Of a stretch of 64,000 nucleotides of DNA, positions 9,229 to 20,334 are shown one piece after another. A program made the position numbers and the translations under genes. The notes beneath the pieces are model-generated. The model was given only the letters and a program-made list of their open reading frames with translations, searched no databases and was not told the DNA's origin. Position 1 is the stretch's first letter. The number at the start of each line of letters is the position of its first letter. This DNA is from an uncultured Bacteroidota bacterium (lineage in GTDB: Bacteria > Bacteroidota > Bacteroidia > Flavobacteriales > Flavobacteriaceae), in contig CACEGG010000005.1 of NCBI GenBank assembly GCA_902559035.1, positions 1 to 64,000 on the forward strand. Direction: 5' to 3'.

Positions 9229-9485
9229 ACAATAAAAAGCTCCAAACTTTAAGCTTGATCCCAATTGTAGTTATTAGTCTTTTCTATTTAACCTATTTAA
9301 TAAAATGGGAACCAATAATTGTTGGGGTTTTTAGGGAACTTCTATTGTTGCCTAGTATTTTAGCTCAGCTAGTAATTTCAGGATATTTTTTATTTAAAAT
9401 ATTTAAAAAAGAGAGTAAGATTAATGCTTATATTTTATTAAATTTTTTATTCACTTTTCTATTAATTTTAAGTTTTAATATTTAA
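9225..9485 (+). CDS. small membrane protein, hypothetical
   Basis: 86-aa ORF with 4-bp overlap to upstream gene; hydrophobic. Confidence 0.6.
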   Translation: MNNKKLQTLSLIPIVVISLFYLTYLIKWEPIIVGVFRELLLLPSILAQLVISGYFLFKIFKKESKINAYILLNFLFTFLLILSFNI

Positions 9486-9487
9486 TA

Positions 9488-10261
9488 ATGGAAATATTCA
9501 TTATTAGTTTAGTTGCATTTTTAGCTTCTTTACTAACTTTTTTTTCAGGATTTGGTTTAGGGACAATATTAACACCTGTGATGATGATTTTTTTTCCAGT
9601 AGATGTTGCAATAGCTTTCACTGGGATAGTCCATTTTTCTAACAATATTTTCAAATTATTTATTGTTGGGCAAAAAGCAGATAAAAAAGTATTAATTCGT
9701 TTTGGAATACCTGCAGTATTTGCAGCCTTTTTGGGATCATATGTTTTAATAAATATGGACACTGATTATGTGATGTACTCTTATAATTTAATGGGTGAAT
9801 TACAATCAATTTCTTACGTTAAATTTTTAATTTCTTTACTTCTAATAGTGTTTGCGCTCATTGATTTAATACCATTTTTTAAAAAACTAAAATTTGGTGA
9901 AAAAAGTCTTCCTATTGGAGGTTTTTTGAGTGGGTTTTTTGGAGGTCTTTCTGGAAATCAGGGAGCATTAAGAAGCTCTTTTTTAATAAAGTTAAATTTA
10001 GAAAAACAGACATTTATTGCCACCACCGTTATTATTTCATTTTTTGTTGATTTAACCAGACTAGGTGTTTACTCAACAAACTTATTAAAGATTAATATTG
10101 GAGATTACTTAATACTAGGAGTATGTTCAGTTACTGCTGCCATTATAGGAGCATTTATAGGAAATAAACTATTAAAAAAAGTTACAATAGATTCAATAAG
10201 AACGTTGGTAGCTTGTCTAATTTTGGTGTTAGCAAGCGGGTTACTTTTAGGCTTGATCTAA
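9488..10261 (+). CDS. TSUP family (TauE/SafE-like) permease
   Basis: SFLTFFSGFGLGTILTPVMMIFFP-like start and GGFLSGFFGGLSGNQGALRSSFL repeat. Confidence 0.85.
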   Translation: MEIFIISLVAFLASLLTFFSGFGLGTILTPVMMIFFPVDVAIAFTGIVHFSNNIFKLFIVGQKADKKVLIRFGIPAVFAAFLGSYVLINMDTDYVMYSYNLMGELQSISYVKFLISLLLIVFALIDLIPFFKKLKFGEKSLPIGGFLSGFFGGLSGNQGALRSSFLIKLNLEKQTFIATTVIISFFVDLTRLGVYSTNLLKINIGDYLILGVCSVTAAIIGAFIGNKLLKKVTIDSIRTLVACLILVLASGLLLGLI

Positions 10262-10276
10262 TCAAAATTTAAATGA

Positions 10277-10612
10277 TTATTTAAATCTTGTACACCAATT
10301 ATTAGTAGTTTCGGTAATGAAATTGTCTGATAGTTTTATTTTATATCTAAATTCATTTGTTCCTTCGTTTATTTCTATAGTAGCAACTTCAATTATTTCT
10401 CTTGAACAATTATCGTCACAATAGCAAAACTCTGCTTGACTTTCGCTAGTGTTAGATGATAAGTATGCCTTTTGAGATCCTCCTCCAGTATTTTCATTTG
10501 TCAATGTTATATAATTGACCTTTTCATAAGAGAAAGCCTGAGTGTAGTCAGATGTCTCATCTGAGCTACATGATATTGTAATTAATGTTAGTAATAAAAT
10601 TATTTTCTTCAT
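10277..10612 (-). CDS. small lipoprotein, hypothetical
   Basis: Signal peptide plus lipobox LITISCSS; Cys-containing. Confidence 0.55.
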   Translation of the reverse strand: MKKIILLLTLITISCSSDETSDYTQAFSYEKVNYITLTNENTGGGSQKAYLSSNTSESQAEFCYCDDNCSREIIEVATIEINEGTNEFRYKIKLSDNFITETTNNWCTRFK

Positions 10613-11706
10613 TATATTAAATTTTTAATTTTTAATTCTTTTTTACATTTTTTCCAGTAACTAAAAAAAGATTTAACATTTTCATGACTGTCAAACATCC
10701 AATCCCTTGAGTCTTCATTTCCTTTGTATTCATTTAATGGATGTTCTTTAAAAAATATGTTATTAATATTATAATTATTCATTAAATCAATAAACGAGCC
10801 AACATATAATTGAACACCCTCAATATTTTTTGAAAGATCTATGGCAAATTGTAGACATTTTAATGAGACAGGGTATTGTTTAAATATTTTTGGTTCTAAT
10901 AAAAACACTCTGTTGTATTTTTTTTCTTGCCTCCAGTGAGGATCTAAATTGTAATAATTATAGATTAAGGTATCTAGGTTATCTTCAATTTTTAATGTTT
11001 TATTTTCTGGTAATTTTGTTGATAGATTTATATTTGCAGTCTCAATTAACGACTCAGGTATGTCTAATGAATCGAACTTAGAATATTCTATATCTAGAAA
11101 AGTATTTTTTTGATTTGTGTAGCAATATTTATTTATATTTTCTTGATTTGCGAAGTATTTTTTATTACTGTTAGACCCACATACCCATTGCCAACTAAGC
11201 GCATTACTTCCCCAGTCTCCGTCAAGTAAGTTGTAATACATCCACTGCGCGGGTTTTAACCAATGGCTTTTTGCAATATTACATGCTATTGAAGCTAGAT
11301 ACATCCTATTGTGATTGTGCATGTAGCCTGTATTGTAAAGCTCTTCTATGCTTTCGTCAATAGCTGTGATTCCACAGTTATTTTCAAAAAGAGCTTTAGA
11401 AAATGAGTTATTGAGGACATCTTCTTGAGGTTTTTTTAAATCATAATTGATTAGATGTCCTTTTTGCTTCCAAATTATTTGCCAATAATCTCTCCAACAT
11501 AATTCCTGAATAAATTTTTCTACTTTCCAAAAAGGAATATTTTTTTCTAGAATTTTTTCAAAAATAAATTTAGTAGAAATCATTCCTCTTGAAATGTATG
11601 GAGATAGTCTAGTTACCGAACCATCAATAAAGTTTCTATTTTTTGAATATTTGATTGGATCTATTAAATCAATTTTGTTAATGATTTCTGAATATATTGT
11701 TTTCAT
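10612..11706 (-). CDS. photolyase/cryptochrome-like FAD-binding domain protein
   Basis: SRLSPYISRGMIS-like start, ELCWRDYW, HNHNRMYLASI, DGDWGSNALSWQWVCGS are photolyase FAD-domain motifs; the usual N-terminal alpha/beta domain is absent. Confidence 0.85.
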   Translation of the reverse strand: MKTIYSEIINKIDLIDPIKYSKNRNFIDGSVTRLSPYISRGMISTKFIFEKILEKNIPFWKVEKFIQELCWRDYWQIIWKQKGHLINYDLKKPQEDVLNNSFSKALFENNCGITAIDESIEELYNTGYMHNHNRMYLASIACNIAKSHWLKPAQWMYYNLLDGDWGSNALSWQWVCGSNSNKKYFANQENINKYCYTNQKNTFLDIEYSKFDSLDIPESLIETANINLSTKLPENKTLKIEDNLDTLIYNYYNLDPHWRQEKKYNRVFLLEPKIFKQYPVSLKCLQFAIDLSKNIEGVQLYVGSFIDLMNNYNINNIFFKEHPLNEYKGNEDSRDWMFDSHENVKSFFSYWKKCKKELKIKNLI

Positions 11707-11710
11707 ATAA

Positions 11711-13960
<2,250 letters not shown>

Positions 13961-13963
13961 AAA

Positions 13964-14722
13964 TTATTTTCTTGAATTTAATTTAGCAAGAAGTCTTAAA
14001 ATTTCAAGATAAAGCCAAACAAGAGTAACTAAAAGGCCAAATGCTCCGTACCATTCCATGTATTTTGGAGCACCCTTTTCTGCACCCTCTTCAATAAAAT
14101 CAAAGTCTAGGACTAGATTTAAAGATGCAATAATTACAACAAATAAACTTCCACCTATGCTAATTAAAGACCCATTAGTGGGGTCTAGAAATGAAAGGCT
14201 CATTCCAAAGAAACTTCCAATAAACCCAAATAAATAAACTAAAAATATACCACCTGTAGCAGCAGCAATACCAAGTTTAAAGTTTTCGGTTACTTGGATC
14301 AAACCTGACTTATACACAAATAGAAGTGATATTAAAATAGAAACTGTTAAAATTATAGCATTTAGCACAATTCCTTCAAAAATTTGACCATACATATATG
14401 AAACAGACCCTAATAAGAGTCCTTCTAACATTGCATATAATGGGACTGTGATTGGTGCCCATGTTTTTTTTAAAATCGTAACTATAGCAACAATAAACCC
14501 TCCTAAACCACCAACTATCATAAATGAAAATCCATCTGGAACATAAGCAAAATACCCAGCAAATATTAAAAGCGCAAGAGATATACCTGTCTTGTCAACT
14601 GTACCTTGAATTGTCATTACATCATCTCTCAGTACTGGTCCATTTTTTGGCCTTTCTAAGTTTTCAAAAACTTTTGAGGTTAATGTAGGATTTCCAGATC
14701 TGAATGTCGAATGTCTTCTCAT
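13964..14722 (-). CDS. Bax inhibitor-1/YccA family membrane protein
   Basis: N-terminal RSGNPTL; LDFDFIEEGAEKGAPKYMEWYGAFGLLVTLVWLYLEILRLL. Confidence 0.95.
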   Translation of the reverse strand: MRRHSTFRSGNPTLTSKVFENLERPKNGPVLRDDVMTIQGTVDKTGISLALLIFAGYFAYVPDGFSFMIVGGLGGFIVAIVTILKKTWAPITVPLYAMLEGLLLGSVSYMYGQIFEGIVLNAIILTVSILISLLFVYKSGLIQVTENFKLGIAAATGGIFLVYLFGFIGSFFGMSLSFLDPTNGSLISIGGSLFVVIIASLNLVLDFDFIEEGAEKGAPKYMEWYGAFGLLVTLVWLYLEILRLLAKLNSRK

Positions 14723-14807
14723 TTATTTAATTTTTTTCAAATTTAAAAAAATGTTTTTTAATTTAATTATAACTTTATAAAGAAACACTCTACAAAACAA
14801 TATAATT

Positions 14808-15176
14808 ATGAATTATAGCTCAATAGATATAAGTAATAAGTATAAGTTATTTAATGATCAATGGCAGCCAAAAGTAATTGCCGAAATGAATGATTATCAA
14901 TTTAAAATCGCAAAAATCGAGGGTGAATTTATATGGCATGCTCACCAAGATACGGACGAGACTTTTATAGTCATTAAGGGTGAAATAAAGATTGAATTTA
15001 AAGACGGTTGGGTTAAGGTAAAAGAAGGAGAAATGTTTGTTGTTCCGGCTGGAGTTGAACACAGACCAAGTTCTGAAAACGAATCTCAAATTATGTTAAT
15101 TGAACCTAAAGGTGTAGTCAACACTGGGGAAAATGAATCAAGTGATTTAACTGCTAAAAATGATGTTTGGATTTAA
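14808..15176 (+). CDS. cupin domain protein
   Basis: GEFIWHAHQDTDETFIVIKGEIKIEF and VKEGEMFVVPAGVEHRP motifs. Confidence 0.92.
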   Translation: MNYSSIDISNKYKLFNDQWQPKVIAEMNDYQFKIAKIEGEFIWHAHQDTDETFIVIKGEIKIEFKDGWVKVKEGEMFVVPAGVEHRPSSENESQIMLIEPKGVVNTGENESSDLTAKNDVWI

Positions 15177-16546
15177 TTGCTTCGTAAAATCAATTTTTTT
15201 GACAAATAATTAAATCTAATGTAAAGTAAAATTGAAGCTACGAATAGCCCTGTAAATAGACCAATCCATATCCCTACACTTTCAAGTGAAGTATAAAGGC
15301 CTAAATAGTATGAAACAGGGAAGCCAACAATCCAATATGAAATAAACGTGATAAAGGCAGGAATTTTAACATCTTGTAAGCCTCTTAGTGCACCTAAAAT
15401 TGCAACTTGTAATCCATCAAATATTTGAAAAAATGCAGCAACTAATAATAATTTGGAAGCTATAAGTACAACTTCTTTATTGTCGTTAATATTAACTAGG
15501 GTATCCCCATCAATGTACAAAGTAGGAAGCCAATCTCTAAAAATTAAGAAAAAGGAAGCGAAAATAATTTCAATAATAAATGTTAAAAAGAAAATTGAAA
15601 AAGCAATTCTTCTTAAAGAAATAAAGTCGTTTAATCCTTTCTGATTACCAACTCTGACCATTGCAGCAACAGATAAACCTATACCCACCATAAAGGTCAT
15701 GCTTGACAAGTTAAGTGCAATTTGATTTGCTGCTTGTGGATTTTTACCTAAAACTCCACTGAGCCATATTGCTGCAGTAAAAATACCTACTTCAAAAAAC
15801 ATCTGTAGTGCAGATGGAAACCCTAGATTGAAAAGTTTAGCACTTATTTTTTGTTCAATTTTTTTAAAATTAAAGTTTGTTATGTAAGGCCTGAATTTAT
15901 CTTTACTTTTAAAAATCATCCATAAAAAATAAACCATAATAATTCTTGAAAATAAAGTGCCTATTGCAGCTCCTACTATACCCAATTTTGGAAATCCAAA
16001 TGAACCAAAAATTAATAAATAATTGAGAACGATATTTATAATATTAGCTAAAATGGTTGCATACATTGGATATTTAGTATTGGACATGCCATCAGAAAAT
16101 TGTTTTAGGGCTTGAAAAATAATTAATGGAATTAGTGAAAGCGCTACGTAATTTAAATACGGAATTGCAAGTTCAACCACTTCTTTTGGTTGGTCCATGT
16201 AATACATTAAAGGTTTTAATAATAGTATTATTAAAAAAAGGATTACACTTAATAAAGCACATAATATAAGTCCATGCTTAAAAGCATTTTTTCCCTGTGA
16301 AATATTGTTAGCAGAATCTGCTTCAGCAACTAAAGGTGTAATAGCGGTTGAAAAACCTATACCTAGTGACATGGCTATAAAGACAAAGCTGTTACCAAGA
16401 GAGACCGCAGCTAGTTCTGCAGTTCCTAATTGTCCAACCATTACATTATCGGCAAATGCTACAAATGTATGCCCAAGCATTCCTAACATCACTGGAAATG
16501 ATAACTTTAGATTATATCGAAATTCTTTTGTGTATTGGGCAATCAA
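15173..16546 (-). CDS. MATE family efflux transporter
   Basis: 12-TM pattern; ADNVMVGQLGTAELAAVSLGNS. Confidence 0.93.
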   Translation of the reverse strand: MIAQYTKEFRYNLKLSFPVMLGMLGHTFVAFADNVMVGQLGTAELAAVSLGNSFVFIAMSLGIGFSTAITPLVAEADSANNISQGKNAFKHGLILCALLSVILFLIILLLKPLMYYMDQPKEVVELAIPYLNYVALSLIPLIIFQALKQFSDGMSNTKYPMYATILANIINIVLNYLLIFGSFGFPKLGIVGAAIGTLFSRIIMVYFLWMIFKSKDKFRPYITNFNFKKIEQKISAKLFNLGFPSALQMFFEVGIFTAAIWLSGVLGKNPQAANQIALNLSSMTFMVGIGLSVAAMVRVGNQKGLNDFISLRRIAFSIFFLTFIIEIIFASFFLIFRDWLPTLYIDGDTLVNINDNKEVVLIASKLLLVAAFFQIFDGLQVAILGALRGLQDVKIPAFITFISYWIVGFPVSYYLGLYTSLESVGIWIGLFTGLFVASILLYIRFNYLSKKLILRSN

Positions 16547-16608
16547 ATTTTGAAATTTTCACAAATGTAAGTCAGTTTTAATTACTATTTTAATAAAAAA
16601 TTTTTTTA

Positions 16609-17478
16609 ATGAGTTCTGGCTTTTCAAGAGTTATTCAAGGTTGTATGAATTGGGGAAAATGGGGTAATTCTTTATCGACCATAGAAATGGAGAAATTAAT
16701 TCATTTTAATTTGGAAAGTGGTATCAGTTCGTTTGATCATGCAGACATTTATGGAGATTATACAACAGAATCTGATTTTGGAAAGGCATTTAAAAATTCT
16801 ACTGTTAAAAGAGAAGATATTCAATTAATATCAAAATGTGGCATACAGTATGTTGGAAAATCAAGACCAAATAATACAGTAAAGCATTATCAATACGATT
16901 CAAATTATATAATTTATAGTGCAGAGAAATCTATAAAAGATTTGAATGCTGAATATTTAGATCTTTTTTTACTTCACAGACCAAGTCCGTTGATGCATCC
17001 TGATGAAATCAGGGAAGGAATTGAAAAATTACTAAATGACGGCAAAATTAAATCTTTTGGAGTTTCAAATTTTAGTAATGGTCAAACCGATTTGATTTCT
17101 ACAAGTTCAAAAGTAAGTGCAAATCAAATTCAATTTTCTCTTTCACACAATACTCCCCTTTTTGACTCGACCTTAGATTATATGATGATTAACAACATAA
17201 CTCCTATGAGTTGGAGTCCTCTTGGTTCATTTTTCAAAAATCAGAATGATAATAAAAAAGTTCATGATTTACTAAGTGATTTATCCAAAAAATATAACGC
17301 ATCTAAAGATCAATTATTACTTGCGTGGGTTCTAAAACATCCATCCTGCATTCATCCTGTTATAGGAACAACTAAAACAGAACGAATAAATGCAGCATCT
17401 ACTTCCACTCAAATCAAATTATCCGAAATTGATTGGTTTAGGATGTTAGAAACTTATTTAGGGCATAAATTGCCATAA
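16609..17478 (+). CDS. aldo/keto reductase (YdhF-like)
   Basis: DHADIYGDY, LDLFLLHRPSPLM, SFGVSNFS, HPVIGTTKTERI. Confidence 0.92.
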   Translation: MSSGFSRVIQGCMNWGKWGNSLSTIEMEKLIHFNLESGISSFDHADIYGDYTTESDFGKAFKNSTVKREDIQLISKCGIQYVGKSRPNNTVKHYQYDSNYIIYSAEKSIKDLNAEYLDLFLLHRPSPLMHPDEIREGIEKLLNDGKIKSFGVSNFSNGQTDLISTSSKVSANQIQFSLSHNTPLFDSTLDYMMINNITPMSWSPLGSFFKNQNDNKKVHDLLSDLSKKYNASKDQLLLAWVLKHPSCIHPVIGTTKTERINAASTSTQIKLSEIDWFRMLETYLGHKLP

Positions 17479-17481
17479 TTA

Positions 17482-17588
17482 AAAATTTAAAAAATCAATT
17501 TTTATCTCTTTTTTGACTGTTTTTGATCAATTTTTGATGATTTTAGATGAATTTTGGCTATTTTTTTCCCATTTTTGAATTATTGAAT
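17482..17588. repeat. direct repeat copy 1 of phased T-tract element
   Basis: Shares TTTTTTGACTGTTTTTGAYCAATTTTTSAYGATTTTAGATSAATTTTGGCTATTTTTT with copy 2. Confidence 0.85.
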
Positions 17589-17624
17589 TTTTAAAAAATT
17601 AACAATTCAAAATTAATTAAAATT

Positions 17625-17733
17625 AAAATTTAAAAAAACACGTTTTTTTGTCTTTTTTGACTGTTTTTGACCAATTTTTCACGATTTTAGATCAATTTTG
17701 GCTATTTTTTAATCATTTTTGTGTTTTATTGAA
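17625..17733. repeat. direct repeat copy 2 of phased T-tract element, overlapping the 3' end of the glycosylase CDS
   Basis: Near-identical core to copy 1; T-tracts every ~10-11 bp. Confidence 0.85.
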
Positions 17734-18327
17734 AAAAATTTTCTCTTCAATTGATTTCCAAAGTAAAAGTGAAGCAATAGTGTTGAAAGGAGTCCATTTT
17801 TTAATAAATGAATCTAATTTTTTATTTGATAGATCTTTTATACTATAATTTATTTTTATACTGTTTAATAATGCTAAATCACCTTTGGAAAATACATCTG
17901 TCTTAAAAAGAATAAAAATTAAAAACATTTCTGCTGTCCACTTGCCTATTCCTTTTATTTGTGTCAGTTCTTTAATAACCCCTTTTTCATCTAAAGTTTT
18001 AAAATCGATCTTATTTTTAATAAAGTATGAATAGGTATTTTTAATATAATTCACTTTTCTATGAGAAATTCCAATGCTCTGCATCTCTGAATCATCAATA
18101 TTGATAATTTCTTTACTGGTTTTATTTAAGATTAAGTTTAAAAATCTTCCTTTTATTGTTATTGCTGCTTTAAAACTAACCTGTTGCTCTATAATCAATA
18201 ATGATATCGCTTTAGCAAAATCTTTATCATATCTATCCGTCAATGTTACTTGATTTCCAAGTTTCTTAATTAAAAAAGACATGACCTCGTCTTTTCTCAG
18301 ATGATCAAATGCTTGAGAAAAATTCAA
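17713..18327 (-). CDS. DNA-3-methyladenine glycosylase (HhH-GPD, AlkA-like)
   Basis: LTQIKGIGKWTAEMFLIF helix-hairpin-helix and catalytic-Asp-like region. Confidence 0.85.
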   Translation of the reverse strand: MNFSQAFDHLRKDEVMSFLIKKLGNQVTLTDRYDKDFAKAISLLIIEQQVSFKAAITIKGRFLNLILNKTSKEIINIDDSEMQSIGISHRKVNYIKNTYSYFIKNKIDFKTLDEKGVIKELTQIKGIGKWTAEMFLIFILFKTDVFSKGDLALLNSIKINYSIKDLSNKKLDSFIKKWTPFNTIASLLLWKSIEEKIFFNKTQK

Positions 18328-18336
18328 AATGAAAAT

Positions 18337-18642
18337 CTATTTTTTATCGTGAGTGTCATAAAGATATAACGGGAAAGCAAGTGAGAACCCAACTAAAAAT
18401 AGGCATACTATATATTTAAGAATTTTTAAATTATTTTTTTTTGATTGATAAATTAGAAAAATCAAGAAAGCAGTTGCTGCAACTGTCAGATCCATGGCAA
18501 TCATTGAAACTGGATAAGAGCCAAAAAAAATGTCGTTCCAAAACCCTTCCATTGACCAATTATTATTTGAAAGAAAATTTATCAAATGATAATAGGGTAA
18601 AACAATTCCTAGAATACACAATAAAAAATATAATTTTTTCAT
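18337..18642 (-). CDS. DUF2834-like small membrane protein
   Basis: Three hydrophobic segments; pattern MIAMDLTVAATAFLIFLIYQS. Confidence 0.65.
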   Translation of the reverse strand: MKKLYFLLCILGIVLPYYHLINFLSNNNWSMEGFWNDIFFGSYPVSMIAMDLTVAATAFLIFLIYQSKKNNLKILKYIVCLFLVGFSLAFPLYLYDTHDKK

Positions 18643-18818
18643 TTCTTTTTCTTTTTAGCTAGAATTTCTTTTATCTGTTTCTTAATTTTATTAATCCTCA
18701 TTTTTCTGAATTCTACTTTTGAGGTATTTCCACTAATTTCAGTCCTTGATATTCTTTTTTTTAGTTGATTGATTTTGTGCCCTAATTTGGATATGTCATC
18801 TTTTTTTAATTTCCCCAT
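18639..18818 (-). CDS. 59-aa lysine-rich hypothetical protein, translationally coupled to the downstream gene
   Basis: MGKLKKDDISKLGHKINQLKKRISRTEISGNTSKVEFRKMRINKIKKQIKEILAKKKKK; stop overlaps the next ATG (ATGA); below ORF-track cutoff. Confidence 0.5.
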   Translation of the reverse strand: MGKLKKDDISKLGHKINQLKKRISRTEISGNTSKVEFRKMRINKIKKQIKEILAKKKKK

Positions 18819-18909
18819 TTTTGTAAAAATTAAACGTTATTACCTAAAGTTAGTAAATCAATTGCATACAATAAAGAATTACTATATTTATTAAAACAAC
18901 TACTTAAAT

Positions 18910-20334
18910 ATGGGGTTTATAAAAAAAGAATATTCTGACGGGTTCTTTAATGTTGGAAAGAAAAATGGATTTCTTCCTCAGCAAAAACCACTTGAAACTT
19001 TACCTAAAAGATATTCAAAGCTTCAGGAAATTTTAGATAATATGCCTGTTAAAATCAATGATAAGTCAGGTTACTTAGATCATCCAGGTCAAATTCATAA
19101 AGAGGTTAATAGTCTTCCCAATTATTATGAAAAGGTTTGTGCTGAATTAGATATAATGATTATTCAAGCTTTGTATAGAGGGTATTGTTTTTTAGCATCT
19201 GCTTATACTTTAGAACCCTCGTTTCAACATTTTAGAAAAACAGGAAATTATGGGAAAGCGACAAGTTTTTTGCCTAAGCAAATTGCCCAGCCCTTTGTAG
19301 AAGTTTCCAAAAAACTTGATGTGTACCCTTGGCTAGATTATCACTACGCATATTCATTAGGAAATTTCAAAAAAATTGATCAAAAAGGAGATCACAAATG
19401 GTCAAATTTGGATATGTGTGTTCGTTTTTCTGGTCAACCTGATGAAGTCGGATTTATCATGTTACATGTAGATATTAATCAACATTCTCCTAGTCTTGTA
19501 GGTTCAGTTATTGACGTATTACATGCTTTAAATAATAACGATACTGATGCTGCTATAAAGTCACTTAAAGAAAATCATGATACTATGAAGCTAATGAATA
19601 GCAGTAGACGAGAAATGTGGAAAGCATCTAGATGGAATCATTATAATGATTTTAGAGTTTTTATTATGGGTGTAAAAGGTAATGAAGAATTATTTGGAGA
19701 CGGAGTTATTTATGATGGAGTGTGGGATGAGCCTAAACAGTTTAGAGGCCAAACGGGGGCTCAAGACGATATAATTCCCATGGAAGATATTTTTAGTGGT
19801 GTAATTAAACATTACCCAAAAAACGAGTTAACGAAATATTTATTAGACTTAAGAAGTTATAGACCAAAATGTATTCAACAGTTTTTTAAAGATTTAGAAG
19901 AAACAGTCTTAAGCTTAAGTAATGATGGTATTTCCTCAATTTTGTTTGAACAAAAGAATTTTAACGGACTTAGTTATTTATTAGGAATTTTAGAAGAGAT
20001 ATATCATTTTAGAAATGGTCATTGGCAATTCGTTCAAAAATATATTATGGCTAATACTAAGTATGCAAAAGCAACAGGTGGGACACCAATTATAAGTTGG
20101 TTACCTAATCAAATGAAAGCAGTAATGAATGAAATGAAAAACGTTATTAAATTAATTGGAAACAACAAACTTCATGATGCTTCTGCTAAACTTTATATTG
20201 AAGTTAAAAATAATATAGACAGAAAGGTAGATTTACTTAATCACCAACTTGAAATAATTAACAAGAAAACTTTTTCAGCAAAAAAAGTATTTGATCTTAA
20301 TGAAAAATACAATCTATCTGATAAATCAAATTAA
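18910..20334 (+). CDS. indoleamine 2,3-dioxygenase / PrnB-like (DUF1864-type) heme protein
   Basis: FRGQTGAQDDIIPMEDIFSGV, LRSYRP, and FRNGHWQFVQKYI...ATGGTPIISWL, which parallels the IDO heme-ligand RSYHLQIVTKYI...GTGGT region. Confidence 0.75.
   Translation: MGFIKKEYSDGFFNVGKKNGFLPQQKPLETLPKRYSKLQEILDNMPVKINDKSGYLDHPGQIHKEVNSLPNYYEKVCAELDIMIIQALYRGYCFLASAYTLEPSFQHFRKTGNYGKATSFLPKQIAQPFVEVSKKLDVYPWLDYHYAYSLGNFKKIDQKGDHKWSNLDMCVRFSGQPDEVGFIMLHVDINQHSPSLVGSVIDVLHALNNNDTDAAIKSLKENHDTMKLMNSSRREMWKASRWNHYNDFRVFIMGVKGNEELFGDGVIYDGVWDEPKQFRGQTGAQDDIIPMEDIFSGVIKHYPKNELTKYLLDLRSYRPKCIQQFFKDLEETVLSLSNDGISSILFEQKNFNGLSYLLGILEEIYHFRNGHWQFVQKYIMANTKYAKATGGTPIISWLPNQMKAVMNEMKNVIKLIGNNKLHDASAKLYIEVKNNIDRKVDLLNHQLEIINKKTFSAKKVFDLNEKYNLSDKSN

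Noticed and set aside
17648-17848. Plus-strand 66-aa ORF (MSFLTVFDQFFTILDQFWLFF...)
   Set aside because: Arises from the periodic T-tract repeat and antisense glycosylase sequence; Phe-rich artefact.
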